Positions 18,426 to 27,146 of a DNA stretch of 64,000 bases are shown here, in pieces. Origin of the DNA: a bacterium (GTDB taxonomy: Bacteria > Electryoneota > Electryoneia > Electryoneales > Electryoneaceae); the NCBI GenBank assembly GCA_020444265.1, contig JAHLLH010000009.1, positions 107,881 to 171,880 of the forward strand, read 5' to 3'. The notes under the pieces were generated by a model. It searched no databases, was not told the origin of the DNA, and saw nothing but the letters and a program-made list of their open reading frames with translations. Position numbers and translations under genes: made by a program. Position 1 is the first letter of the stretch. Each line of letters starts with the position of its first letter.

Positions 18426-19374
18426 GCTGCTTGCAGCTTACCTGGATGATCTGCGGGCCGTACGCAATGTGTCGCAGCACACGTTGAAAGCGTACGAATC
18501 GGACATCTCCACATTCATCGACCAACTTGAGGCGCGGGCAGGCAGTATGCCCGCGCCTTCCTCTATTCCCATGCGATGGGTCAGGCGGTATCTCGGGGAG
18601 CGAGTCGAAAAGGGGGCAAGCCGTGCGACTGCCGCACGAATTTTGTCGTCCCTCAAGGGCTTTTTTCGCTATCTTGTGGAACGGGGGGAGATTGATAGTT
18701 CACCGGCGGAGGCGATCGAAGGGCCCAAGCTGGGTAGACGGCTGCCCCATGTCCCCTCAGTTGATACTGTTGCTGCCGCAGTAGCCGCGACCACACCGGA
18801 CGATGATGTTCAGACCGCACGAGACACCGCATTACTTGAGATTCTCTATGGCTGTGGCCTTCGGGTTGCAGAGGCGGTGGCGCTCAACAGAGCCTCGTTG
18901 GATCTGAAACGGAACTGGGTGCGTGTCATAGGCAAGCGGAACAAGGAACGGATGGTTCCCCTTGGCAAACCGGCGAGGGAGGCGCTCGAACACTGGCTTG
19001 CAATGCGCACCGAATGGGCAGGATCTACCAGCGGTGATGCACTCTTTCTCGGGGTTCGGGGTGGACGTCTGAATGTGCGGACGGCATTCGATGTCGTTCG
19101 TTCACGGTTGGCTGAAGCTGGCGAGGTGAAAGGGAAACACCCGCACGCATTAAGACATGCGTTTGCCACGCATATGCTTGAAAATGGTGCGGATCTTTCC
19201 TCGGTCAAAGAGCTGCTCGGACATGAAAGCCTTTCGACCACACAGATCTACACGCACGTTACCGCCGAGCATTTGAAACGGGTTTACTCGGACAAGCATC
19301 CACGCGCGGGGGGCACGCCCCCGTCTGAAAAGGAGGCGACTGGCACGATACGGGATGAGTCTGGACGAAAGTAA
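18400..19374 (+). CDS. xerC: Tyrosine recombinase XerC
   Basis: A 324-residue site-specific recombinase, by homology for chromosome dimer resolution at dif with XerD. The N-terminal SAM-like domain (about 1-100) precedes a catalytic domain with Arg in EILYGCGLRVAEAVAL, HALRHAFATHMLENGADL (His-x-x-Arg), the LLGHESLSTTQIYTHV box and the nucleophile Tyr in IYTHV. It overlaps topA by 26 nt, an arrangement that suggests translational coupling. The AGGAGG inside topA lies only a few nt before ATG 18400, so the in-frame ATG at 18418 is a weaker alternative. XerD versus XerC cannot be settled here; the topA context favours XerC. Confidence 0.9.
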   Translation: MSQKTQMRELLAAYLDDLRAVRNVSQHTLKAYESDISTFIDQLEARAGSMPAPSSIPMRWVRRYLGERVEKGASRATAARILSSLKGFFRYLVERGEIDSSPAEAIEGPKLGRRLPHVPSVDTVAAAVAATTPDDDVQTARDTALLEILYGCGLRVAEAVALNRASLDLKRNWVRVIGKRNKERMVPLGKPAREALEHWLAMRTEWAGSTSGDALFLGVRGGRLNVRTAFDVVRSRLAEAGEVKGKHPHALRHAFATHMLENGADLSSVKELLGHESLSTTQIYTHVTAEHLKRVYSDKHPRAGGTPPSEKEATGTIRDESGRK

Positions 19375-19440
19375 GAGTTTGACGGACATGAGCCGGGGCG
19401 AACTCTATCCCGGCGATCCCAACAGAAGAAGGAGGCGACA

Positions 19441-19728
19441 ATGCAGGTAATTATCCAGGGCCATGGCATTAACGTACGCGACGAGTTGAAGGAATATATC
19501 GAGAAAGAACTAGCCCGCCTGGAGAAGCTGCATGACCGGATAACCGATGTCGATGTCGTCCTCGATGGAAAGCTTCACTACAAGGAAGCTAATATCAAGG
19601 TGAGTGTGCCAGAAGACTTGCTGATTGCATCGGAAAAAGCCGACAAGTTTGAGGTTGCAACCAAGGCAGCGGTCGACAAACTTGTCGACCAGTTGAAGAA
19701 GTACAAGGAGAAGTTGCGGGGGCATTGA
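19441..19728 (+). CDS. hpf: Ribosome hibernation promoting factor, short form
   Basis: A 95-residue protein of the HPF/RaiA family that binds the 30S decoding region and helps inactivate ribosomes in starvation. The start MQVIIQGHGINVRDELKEYIEKELARLEKL and the KANIKV-like strand EANIKVSVP are typical, and the protein lacks the long-form dimerisation domain. GAAGGAGGCGACA directly precedes the ATG. It is placed before hprK and PTS genes, as in many proteobacteria where hpf belongs to the rpoN/PTS regulatory cluster. rpoN itself is absent here. Confidence 0.93.
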   Translation: MQVIIQGHGINVRDELKEYIEKELARLEKLHDRITDVDVVLDGKLHYKEANIKVSVPEDLLIASEKADKFEVATKAAVDKLVDQLKKYKEKLRGH

Positions 19729-19734
19729 TCGCTG

Positions 19735-20751
19735 ATGACAACACCCTTGACAGATAAAGAAAAGCAGACGGGGCAGAGCCTGGACCATATCGAGGTCAAG
19801 GAACTGTTTGACGATAACCATGAGCGTCTGGAGCTGACAATTCTTGCCGGTGCGCAGCAGAGCGGTATGAACCGTCGCATCGAGCAGAAAGAGCTGCACC
19901 GCCCGGGACTTGCCCTGGCTGGCTTTCTTGAGCTGTTCACGTATCATCGTGTTCAGATTCTTGGAAACACCGAGACCCAGTACTTAAAGGGTCTCGGTGT
20001 TTCTGGACGTACCTCGGCCATATCAAAGCTGATGGGATTTGATATTCCCTGCATCATCATCGCGAATGGCAATGAACCGGCGGAAGAAATGATCGCCGAA
20101 GCCAATGAGCGACACATTCCTGTCCTCGGATCGCCGAGGACCACAACTGACCTGATTCATCTCCTGTCCGACTACCTGGATGATCGTTTCGCACCCTGGA
20201 TCACCGTTCATGGTAGCCTGGTGGATGTGTATGGCACAGGGATGCTTTTCAGCGGGCGCAGCGGTATCGGCAAGTCGGAAATTGCCCTTGACCTGGTTGA
20301 ACGTGGGCATCGCCTGGTGGCCGATGACATTATCCGTCTCGACAAGAAGGCGGAGGGAGTCCTGATGGGCTCGGCTCCGGACATGATTCGCCACATCATG
20401 GAGGTTCGTGGTGTCGGCCTGATTGATGTCCGGCGTATGTTTGGTGTGCGCGGGATCCGGATGCAGAAACGTGTCGAAGTCGAGGTACGTCTCGAAGAAT
20501 GGGACGATACCATCGAATGGGAGCGAATCGGTTTGGATTACGAATCCACTACGCTTCTTGGTGTGCCGATTCCGATGTTGCGCCTGCCGATTTTCCCCGG
20601 CAAAAACATCTCGATGGTCGCGGAAGTGATCGCGCTGCAGATTCATCTGCGGGTCTATGGGGTGAACCCGGCTGAAGAACTGAACAAACGAATGCTGGAA
20701 GAAGTGGACAAGCAGCGGTTGAAGAACTACCTCATTCGGGACTTTGAATGA
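19735..20751 (+). CDS. hprK: HPr kinase/phosphorylase
   Basis: A 338-residue bifunctional enzyme that phosphorylates HPr on Ser46 and removes that phosphate, linking carbon status to regulation. The N-terminal domain is followed by the Walker A loop GRSGIGKSEIALDLVERGH, then VADDIIRLDK and the signature HIMEVRGVGLIDVRRMFGVRG. It starts 6 nt after hpf and overlaps the EIIA gene by 4 nt, so the genes form one operon. Its HPr substrate is not encoded in the window. Confidence 0.95.
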   Translation: MTTPLTDKEKQTGQSLDHIEVKELFDDNHERLELTILAGAQQSGMNRRIEQKELHRPGLALAGFLELFTYHRVQILGNTETQYLKGLGVSGRTSAISKLMGFDIPCIIIANGNEPAEEMIAEANERHIPVLGSPRTTTDLIHLLSDYLDDRFAPWITVHGSLVDVYGTGMLFSGRSGIGKSEIALDLVERGHRLVADDIIRLDKKAEGVLMGSAPDMIRHIMEVRGVGLIDVRRMFGVRGIRMQKRVEVEVRLEEWDDTIEWERIGLDYESTTLLGVPIPMLRLPIFPGKNISMVAEVIALQIHLRVYGVNPAEELNKRMLEEVDKQRLKNYLIRDFE

Positions 20752-21131
20752 TCATTGGGGCGTTGATTGTGACCCATGGCGAGCTGGGACGTGTCCTTGT
20801 CGAGGAGGCTGAACACCTCGTCGGTGGCCAGGAACGTTTCAAGTCGGTCAGTACTCGCGGCCTTTCCGCCTCTGATATTACTGACAGGATTCGCGAGCTG
20901 GTCCTGGATGAACCGTGGATCATTTTCACAGATACGCCGGGCACATCCCCAACCGTCCGGTCGTGCGTCGCCATCCGTGAAGGGCAGGCAGTTGTTACAG
21001 GTGTCAATCTCGGTATGATTTTATCCTTTCTTGTTCACCGAGACCATTTAAGTGTGCAGGAACTCGCTCAACGGATGGTTGATGATGGCCGCCGCTGCCT
21101 CGACATCCGCTGGCCGCTGAACACGGGGTAG
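20748..21131 (+). CDS. PTS mannose-family EIIA component
   Basis: A 127-residue EIIA domain of the mannose/sorbose family. The phosphorylated His is H10 in MIIGALIVTHGELG, and the TDTPGTSPTVRSC segment is the family hallmark. It receives phosphate from HPr and passes it to EIIB. The start ATGA overlaps the hprK stop. No EIIC or EIID follows, so with the adjacent HprK and EIIB it most likely serves regulation rather than sugar uptake (inference). Confidence 0.88.
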   Translation: MIIGALIVTHGELGRVLVEEAEHLVGGQERFKSVSTRGLSASDITDRIRELVLDEPWIIFTDTPGTSPTVRSCVAIREGQAVVTGVNLGMILSFLVHRDHLSVQELAQRMVDDGRRCLDIRWPLNTG

Positions 21132-21133
21132 GT

Positions 21134-21622
21134 ATGAAAGGGCTGGTAATCAGGGTGGATGACCGTCTCGTGCACGGTCAAATCCTTTATGGCTGGTTGC
21201 AGGGTTGGCCTGCAGACGAAGTCTGGCTTGCGAACGATCGAGTCTCGAGCGATCCTGTTGAACGGCAGGTTTACCTCGATTTGCTCGGGGGAGTCAATCC
21301 TTCCGGAATCCTTCCAATCGATGAAGCAATCTTGCGTTTCGGTGGAAAGAAACAGGTTAATGGGCGTATACTACTGATTCTTGAATCATGCGGTGACCTT
21401 GCACGGATGCTGAAGGGGGGAGTCTGCCCGTCAGAAGCACATCTTGGCAATCTTGCCAGGCATGATGGTCATACAGTGCTGTCATCGAATGTTGCAGTCA
21501 GTCCACAGGACAGGGAGGCTCTTGAGCAGATCCTGGCGAGCGGCTGTAACGTCACCATACGAGATTTGCCTTCTTCCACGGCAATACCCCTGAAGAAGGC
21601 GCTGGAGGAGATGAACACGTGA
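21134..21622 (+). CDS. PTS mannose/sorbose-family EIIB component
   Basis: A 162-residue EIIB protein with the active His at about position 14 in VDDRLVHGQILYGW, followed by EVWLANDRVSSDPVERQVYLDL, typical of the IIB-sorbose family. It starts 2 nt after the EIIA stop and overlaps mlaD by 4 nt. The partner membrane components IIC and IID are missing from this operon, so the phosphate acceptor is unclear. A free regulatory IIB, or IIC/IID encoded elsewhere, are the alternatives. Confidence 0.87.
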   Translation: MKGLVIRVDDRLVHGQILYGWLQGWPADEVWLANDRVSSDPVERQVYLDLLGGVNPSGILPIDEAILRFGGKKQVNGRILLILESCGDLARMLKGGVCPSEAHLGNLARHDGHTVLSSNVAVSPQDREALEQILASGCNVTIRDLPSSTAIPLKKALEEMNT

Positions 21623-22515
21623 GCGTGAACCGGAGGCGACTCGACGAATTTTCGGTCGGGGTAACCGTCCTGGCCGCCATCATCATTTTGATTGGCGGGA
21701 TCATCTGGGGCAAGGGCATCAGTTTTAATTCCAAGCATGAGATTTACGAGGTTCAGTTCCCCGAGGTCTACGGACTGAAAGAGGGAAGCTCGGTCCTCAT
21801 TCAAGGTGTTGCGCACGGCAAGGTTGGCATGATTACCCTCAATAGCGAGGGGGCGCGTGTCCAAATCCTCATCGATACAGATGTTGATCTCTATGACGAT
21901 GCCAAGGTTATCCTCTTTACGCCGCAGTTAATGGGTGGACGGATGGTCACCATCGACCCTGGTGAGGGGCCCGCGAAACTCAAACCGGGTGCCCTTTTGA
22001 AGGGGGAGGTACCTGCCGGTATGGGTGAGGTGATGGCTGCATCGGGTGAGGTGCTCGATGAACTGCTTTCCATGATCCAGCAGCTTAACACGACAGCGAG
22101 ACGTGTCGATTCCATTTTTGTCAAGAGCGACATGGTCTACCGTGTTGACCGCACCCTGACCGACCTGACTGACATGACGTCGGCGATGAAACGTGACCTG
22201 GCGATGACAACTTCTTCCCTCCGCGATGGCGCCGCACAGATTCGCAATTCGAGCGAAGAGTTCAACACTCTCCTGGTCGACAACCGTCCCCGGATCGACA
22301 GCCTGATGGTTCGTCTCAACAGCATCGCCACAGAAGCAGACAACTTCTCAAGCAGCTTGGAAACGTTCGGCAATCAGCTCACCAGCCAGGAAGGTTCGTT
22401 GGGTAAACTGATGTACTCGGACAGCCTGCACGATGAACTGGTCCGGACCATTGCCGATACCGACAGCCTGATTAAGCGCTTGAAAAAAGAAGGTATCAAG
22501 GTCAGCTTGTTTTAG
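21619..22515 (+). CDS. MlaD family (MCE domain) lipid-transport substrate-binding protein
   Basis: A 298-residue protein with one N-terminal anchor helix (VGVTVLAAIIILIGGIIWG) and an MCE domain (about 40-115: YEVQFPEVYGLKEGSSVLIQGVAHGKVGMI). The helical C-terminal part is rich in Leu/Ser/Asp (about 140-290). MCE proteins form hexameric rings that carry phospholipids between inner and outer membrane with an MlaE/MlaF ABC module. No mlaE or mlaF gene is adjacent. It begins at a GTGA overlap with EIIB, so it is expressed with the PTS regulators, an uncommon pairing. Confidence 0.88.
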   Translation: MSVNRRRLDEFSVGVTVLAAIIILIGGIIWGKGISFNSKHEIYEVQFPEVYGLKEGSSVLIQGVAHGKVGMITLNSEGARVQILIDTDVDLYDDAKVILFTPQLMGGRMVTIDPGEGPAKLKPGALLKGEVPAGMGEVMAASGEVLDELLSMIQQLNTTARRVDSIFVKSDMVYRVDRTLTDLTDMTSAMKRDLAMTTSSLRDGAAQIRNSSEEFNTLLVDNRPRIDSLMVRLNSIATEADNFSSSLETFGNQLTSQEGSLGKLMYSDSLHDELVRTIADTDSLIKRLKKEGIKVSLF

Positions 22516-22540
22516 ACTCAATACGTAGTTCATCCATTGA

Positions 22541-22575
22541 CCTTCGTCAGCATGTTGACGGAGGTCGTTTTTTGT
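22541..22575 (+). terminator. Terminator of the topA-mlaD cluster
   Basis: The hairpin CCTTCGTCAG / TTGACGGAGG is followed by TCGTTTTTT, 26 nt after the mlaD stop. Confidence 0.8.
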
Positions 22576-22859
22576 ATCCCCTCCTACTCAAGCAAACTCC
22601 GGATCGAGAAGTTGGCATTGGCTTTGCAATTTGCAGACGTAGAAATATTGCCTGAAGCACACGTCTGACTCGTAACGCACAGCTATGAAAACGGTTGACA
22701 GGACAAGCGGCAAAAAAAACGTTGGCAGGCCTGGGAGGGGAGCACACAATGGTGTGTACGGCATGCACAACGTCTGTAGAAATGAATTACCTGCTAGTCC
22801 AATCCTCTCCCCGCCAGAAAGAGAACAAAGCAAAGCAATAATACAGGTAGGGCCGGAAG
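22576..22859. other. Intergenic region before the large secreted protein
   Basis: About 280 bases with no supported gene. A TTGACA sits at about 22692 but has no good -10 at normal distance, so no promoter is called. Confidence 0.4.
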
Positions 22860-25568
22860 ATGAGAACGATGCTCGTGCTGTTGTTCGTCCTGTTGTTCTG
22901 CACACCACCTGCACACGCTGATATACGCGATCTTGGAAGTGGTCTCCTCTCGCTTCGAGGGGATACCTATCAACTCATCCTCGATTGTTCCGGTGGGGTG
23001 TCGGGCAAGCCTTTAAGTATTCATGATCGCTCATTGCTTCAAAGCCTTAACAAGGCGGATAGTGACCCTGAATCGCCTGCGCTGACCCTGGTCGCAGGAA
23101 ATGTTCAATCCCCTGTTTTTCCGCAGGTTCTCGGCTTCGAGATCATCGGACTGGATTCCCTCGTCATCCAGAGCCAGCTTGTCACTTCGGTACCAGCCGC
23201 AGCTCCTCTCCTGGTTCGTCAGACCCTTATCACGCAGCACAACCAGCTCCTGATGGAGCTCGACTTCACTGTAGATGACACTACCGATCTACTTGACGAG
23301 GTGTACCTGGATATTGATGGGAATGACGAATCCGTGCTGCATTTTGTCAATGCTCATCAGACGATTGATGTTGACTACAACAAACCGCAAGCGGCCAGCT
23401 ATGGCATGCAACTGGGTGTCGTGGTTCGAAATCTTGCTGACCGAATGATGCTGGTTCCATCCAATCCATACTACGGCTACTTTGAGCACGATGATGACGG
23501 ATTGCGCAATATCATCTTCCGTACGAAAGAACCGCATGGCACGGAACCGGGACCACTGGTTCATTCCGTGTTGGTCCCGGGACAACATGTTGTTCGCAAC
23601 TATAGTCTTGTCTTCGTTGAAGGCGCTGGGGTGTCTGTGCTTCCCGATGACAACTATCTCTTTATATCTCCACATTCGTACGGACGGGACGGAACTGTGG
23701 GCTTAATTGGTGACGATCTGCCATTGCGCAACAATTGGACACCGATTACGGTGCCCGATGATCCGGATGAGCCAACCAAAAGTGCCATCGTTCAGCTTAT
23801 GAATGAGCATCCCAACCTCCAGATGAACCTGGTTATCACGTATGATTATCTGAAAGACTTCTGGCCAGTGGGGAGTGCGATTACCCGCGGATGGAGTATG
23901 AATCGCGGCAATGTCAGCTTTGTGCCCTTTGACGCGAGTGATGGTGATCGCTGCCTTCGTATGGATGTAAGCGCAGATACCAATGTCTACGTCGAGCAGA
24001 GCGTCGAGCTTGAGGCAGGTGATCTGGTTACCGTTTCAGTGGACTACATGCTGCCGGGTCCCCTCGCCGAGGGGGGTAGGCTTACCTTCAGTCTCTTCAA
24101 CGAAGAGAATGGGTATGAGTATTGGTCCTGGCTCACCGATCCAGCCCCTTCATGGACGTCTGCTGAAGTCCCATTGACCCTTCCCGTCCCAGAGGATGGG
24201 ACATATACCTTTCGCATCACCCTCGCGCGTGCTGGCTGTAGCGTATTTATCGATAACATCAGCCTGGATGCTAGCGGACGGGATGTCAGCTTGAGGAATC
24301 CCGGTTTTGAGTTGGGCCACACACATCTGACCTACCTCGATGGACGATATCGTTGGTCGGATGTTCGCTCGGATCACAACATGGTCGAGCACGCGACTGA
24401 GGAGTACCGCGAATTCCTTCAACGGCTTGATTCGAAAACAGTCCTCTACGGATTTGAGGATCGGATTGGTACCGGGATCCACGCTTTGCATCATTCATCT
24501 AAAGGCAATTTTGTCGGATCTGCCCCGATCGGTCAGGATTTTTCACTCGTTGATCCCGAGGTCCATCGTAGTACCATGGACGGCATCTTTCATGACTGGG
24601 AACAACTCGGTTTAAGCCGTCGAGCTGTGGACATCATGCGCACATCCGGGATTCACTACCACCATCAGACAGTCCAGGAAGCGTTGCGACATGAGATTCG
24701 TTGGATGGATGCCGGGTTGGACCCAAATGCACGTTCACTCTTCCCCTGCTATGGGTATGGAGAGCAAATCTGGCTTCAGAACACCATCGGTTGGTTCGAT
24801 GCCGCACCCGGCGGATTTTCGAGCTTCCAGCCAACCTATGAAACCATGGCTCAGGGCGGGGTGGCGATGCTGGGCTTCCATCCTCGCGCACTCTTCTACC
24901 ACAATCAGAACCTGGATGGCAAGGAGTGGCTGTCGGATCAAATATCAACCCTTGAACAGCTCTTTCCACATTCCTGTTGGGAACGAGTTGAAGACATCGC
25001 CTACCGTGGGCGATCACTCGACAGCCTGCGCATCCTCGCTCAGTATGTTGATCCCATCACCCTGGAACAGGTCGTCGAATTCGAAGGGGTAGCGCATGAT
25101 GGGACCACGATGATGCTGTTGCTTAATCCTTGGATCAGCGTCAATTCCAATGCGATGCTGAATGGGTCCATCGAATTGCCACTCGAATCTCGAGAATTAC
25201 GGCGATTTATCGTATTGCCAGATTTAGAGAACGGTCATCACGAACTTCGCTTTCGAACAGTAAGCGTCTCCAATGAGGCGCCCGTTTCAACCTTGCCAGC
25301 GGAATCGAGTCTCGATGTCTGGCCGCTACCGAGCAATGGCCCGGTGCGCGTACAGTGGAAGGATTCGCGATTACTTGAGCATGTGACGGGCGTCTTGTAT
25401 AACCTTCAGGGCAGAGTAGTTAAACGTTTCGAGTGGCAGCCTTCGAACTACCAGGTCAATGCCATTCTACCCATGAGTGATGTCGCCAGCGGGCTCTACC
25501 TGCTGCGTCTCTCGCATCCGGGCGATGCCGATCTGATAAAGGTCAGGCGTGTTTTGATGATCAAATGA
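22860..25568 (+). CDS. Large secreted protein with carbohydrate-binding-like module and sorting-like tail
   Basis: A 902-residue exported protein with signal peptide MRTMLVLLFVLLFCTPPAHA. Residues about 340-480 form a beta-sandwich module like those of carbohydrate-binding domains (VEQSVELEAGDLVTVSVDY ... CSVFIDNISLDASG ... NPGFELG). The central region around 300-340 and 500-640 contains MNLVITYDYL and GFEDRIGTGIHALHHSSKGN, a His-rich segment that loosely recalls polysaccharide-deacetylase-like folds. The last 75 residues (VWPLPSNGPVRVQW, LYNLQGRVVKRF, ASGLYLLRLSH) are a sorting-tail-like domain. Function is unknown; a cell-surface glycan enzyme is a tentative reading. The gene is monocistronic. 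Confidence 0.65.
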   Translation: MRTMLVLLFVLLFCTPPAHADIRDLGSGLLSLRGDTYQLILDCSGGVSGKPLSIHDRSLLQSLNKADSDPESPALTLVAGNVQSPVFPQVLGFEIIGLDSLVIQSQLVTSVPAAAPLLVRQTLITQHNQLLMELDFTVDDTTDLLDEVYLDIDGNDESVLHFVNAHQTIDVDYNKPQAASYGMQLGVVVRNLADRMMLVPSNPYYGYFEHDDDGLRNIIFRTKEPHGTEPGPLVHSVLVPGQHVVRNYSLVFVEGAGVSVLPDDNYLFISPHSYGRDGTVGLIGDDLPLRNNWTPITVPDDPDEPTKSAIVQLMNEHPNLQMNLVITYDYLKDFWPVGSAITRGWSMNRGNVSFVPFDASDGDRCLRMDVSADTNVYVEQSVELEAGDLVTVSVDYMLPGPLAEGGRLTFSLFNEENGYEYWSWLTDPAPSWTSAEVPLTLPVPEDGTYTFRITLARAGCSVFIDNISLDASGRDVSLRNPGFELGHTHLTYLDGRYRWSDVRSDHNMVEHATEEYREFLQRLDSKTVLYGFEDRIGTGIHALHHSSKGNFVGSAPIGQDFSLVDPEVHRSTMDGIFHDWEQLGLSRRAVDIMRTSGIHYHHQTVQEALRHEIRWMDAGLDPNARSLFPCYGYGEQIWLQNTIGWFDAAPGGFSSFQPTYETMAQGGVAMLGFHPRALFYHNQNLDGKEWLSDQISTLEQLFPHSCWERVEDIAYRGRSLDSLRILAQYVDPITLEQVVEFEGVAHDGTTMMLLLNPWISVNSNAMLNGSIELPLESRELRRFIVLPDLENGHHELRFRTVSVSNEAPVSTLPAESSLDVWPLPSNGPVRVQWKDSRLLEHVTGVLYNLQGRVVKRFEWQPSNYQVNAILPMSDVASGLYLLRLSHPGDADLIKVRRVLMIK

Positions 25569-25642
25569 AAACATGCAGTAGTAAGGAACGTTCAGTCAGA
25601 ACTCTTGACCTGCTACAACACCTATCTCTGACATCAGTAAAA

Positions 25643-25670
25643 ACGCCCGTGGGACAATCCCACGGGCGTT
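25643..25670 (-). terminator. Terminator of the M16/tricorn cluster
   Basis: A perfect stem AACGCCCGTGGGA / TCCCACGGGCGTT has a CAA loop. On the minus strand it is followed by TTTACTG. It ends the minus-strand protease cluster. Confidence 0.8.
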
Positions 25671-25694
25671 GGCATGTTTTGCTGGATGGATCGA

Positions 25695-27146
25695 TCAGTA
25701 TTCTTCGACGCTGACCGTTTCCACATCGCCGTACTTCGCCATTACCTCGCTGATGTCGTCCGCTTTGCCGACAACAGTCATGCGAAGCTGATCTTTCAGC
25801 AGGTACTTCTTCGCCATTGCATTGACCTGTTCCAGCGTCACTTGCTGGATGTTCTGACGGTAGTCCGCGATAAACTGTGCGGGATCACCGAAATCGAACA
25901 GCAAGAGTGACTGGAACTGGTTGGCAATCTGGGCCGGGGTCTCGAACTGACGCGGGTAGGCGCCGATCATGTACGACTTGGCCTCATCAAGTTCTTCCTG
26001 CGTGAACCCTTCCGTTGTGACCTGGTCCATGATCGCGAGAATCTCATCGATCATCTGCTCGGTCGCCTCGGTACGAGTTGAAGTCTGGATGGTGTAGGAA
26101 CCGTTCTGCTGACGTGCCTCGATGTAGGAATAAATGCCGTAGGTCAGGCCGAGGTCGTTCCGGACACGGTCCATCAGACGGCTGGCGAAACTGCCGCCAC
26201 CGTAGAGGTAGTCCATCACACGGAAGGCATACAGATCGTCGCCCATGTTGTAGGGCCCGAGGATGTAGCCCATGCGAATCTGGGTCTGGACCGCATCGCT
26301 CTTATCGACGAGCAGCACCTTGCCACCTTCGCCACGCTGAGCCGGTTCGGCAGTCGGTTGGGGTGCAGCGCCACCATCCCACTTCCCGAAGTACTTCTTG
26401 ACCAGCTTACGGGTCTTCTTCAGATCGAAGTCACCCGAGATAGCGAGGGTCGCACTTTTGGGAGTGTAGAGACGTTCATGTTGGGCAACGATGTCGTCCC
26501 GGCTGATCTCCTGGATCGACTCAATCGTCCCGGAGGAGGGGTAGCCGTAGGGATGCTCACCATAGACCCACTTGGCCCAGGCACGACCTGCGATGGCGCC
26601 GGGATCATCCTTCTGTGCCATCAGGTTCGAGATGGACTGGGTCTTGACACGACCAATCTCCTCTTCGGGGAAGGTCGGGTTGAGGATCACATCACTCATC
26701 AGGTCAAACCCGAGGTCGAGGTCGCGGGACATCACCTCTGTGACGATATAGGTCGAATTGTTTCCCGCACCGGTCGAGATGGAACCACCGACAAAATCGA
26801 TCTCTTCGGCGATGTCAATTGCTGAGCGCTCTTTTGTCCCCTTCGTCAGCAGCTCAGCGACCATGTCGGTCAGGCCGGGCTTGTCGATCGGGTTGAAGAG
26901 GCTACCTGTGGGGAAGTTGAGACGGAGCGCCGTCATTGGCACTTCATGCTGCGGGATGTAGTAGACGGTGAGTCCGTTCTTGAGCACGTCTTTGGTGATC
27001 TTCGGCAGTTCAACCGGGCTGGCATCCAGCATCGCGGGCGGTGTGTACTCCGGCACTGGATCGTTGTCCATCATCTCCTGGGCCATCGTCGGCATCGCCG
27101 CCAGAATCAGCCCGAGCATCAGCAGGTGGGTTACGAAGCGTTTCAT
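25695..27146 (-). CDS. M16 family peptidase, zinc-site-deficient subunit
   Basis: A 483-residue exported M16-fold protein with the signal peptide MKRFVTHLLMLGLILAAM. Where active members have HxxEH this one reads KPGLTDMVAELLTKGT, so both zinc histidines and the catalytic Glu are replaced. In its C-terminal half it keeps RNDLGLTYGIYS, the Arg/Tyr element that active two-chain enzymes need for substrate binding. Its start overlaps the stop of the active subunit gene in ATGA. The two proteins therefore probably form a heterodimer like the known two-chain M16 peptidases, this one supplying the R/Y pair. Confidence 0.9.
   Translation of the reverse strand: MKRFVTHLLMLGLILAAMPTMAQEMMDNDPVPEYTPPAMLDASPVELPKITKDVLKNGLTVYYIPQHEVPMTALRLNFPTGSLFNPIDKPGLTDMVAELLTKGTKERSAIDIAEEIDFVGGSISTGAGNNSTYIVTEVMSRDLDLGFDLMSDVILNPTFPEEEIGRVKTQSISNLMAQKDDPGAIAGRAWAKWVYGEHPYGYPSSGTIESIQEISRDDIVAQHERLYTPKSATLAISGDFDLKKTRKLVKKYFGKWDGGAAPQPTAEPAQRGEGGKVLLVDKSDAVQTQIRMGYILGPYNMGDDLYAFRVMDYLYGGGSFASRLMDRVRNDLGLTYGIYSYIEARQQNGSYTIQTSTRTEATEQMIDEILAIMDQVTTEGFTQEELDEAKSYMIGAYPRQFETPAQIANQFQSLLLFDFGDPAQFIADYRQNIQQVTLEQVNAMAKKYLLKDQLRMTVVGKADDISEVMAKYGDVETVSVEEY

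Noticed and set aside
22685-22921. Plus-strand 78-aa ORF before the large secreted protein
   Set aside because: It overlaps the signal-peptide start of the real gene in another frame and has no supporting features.
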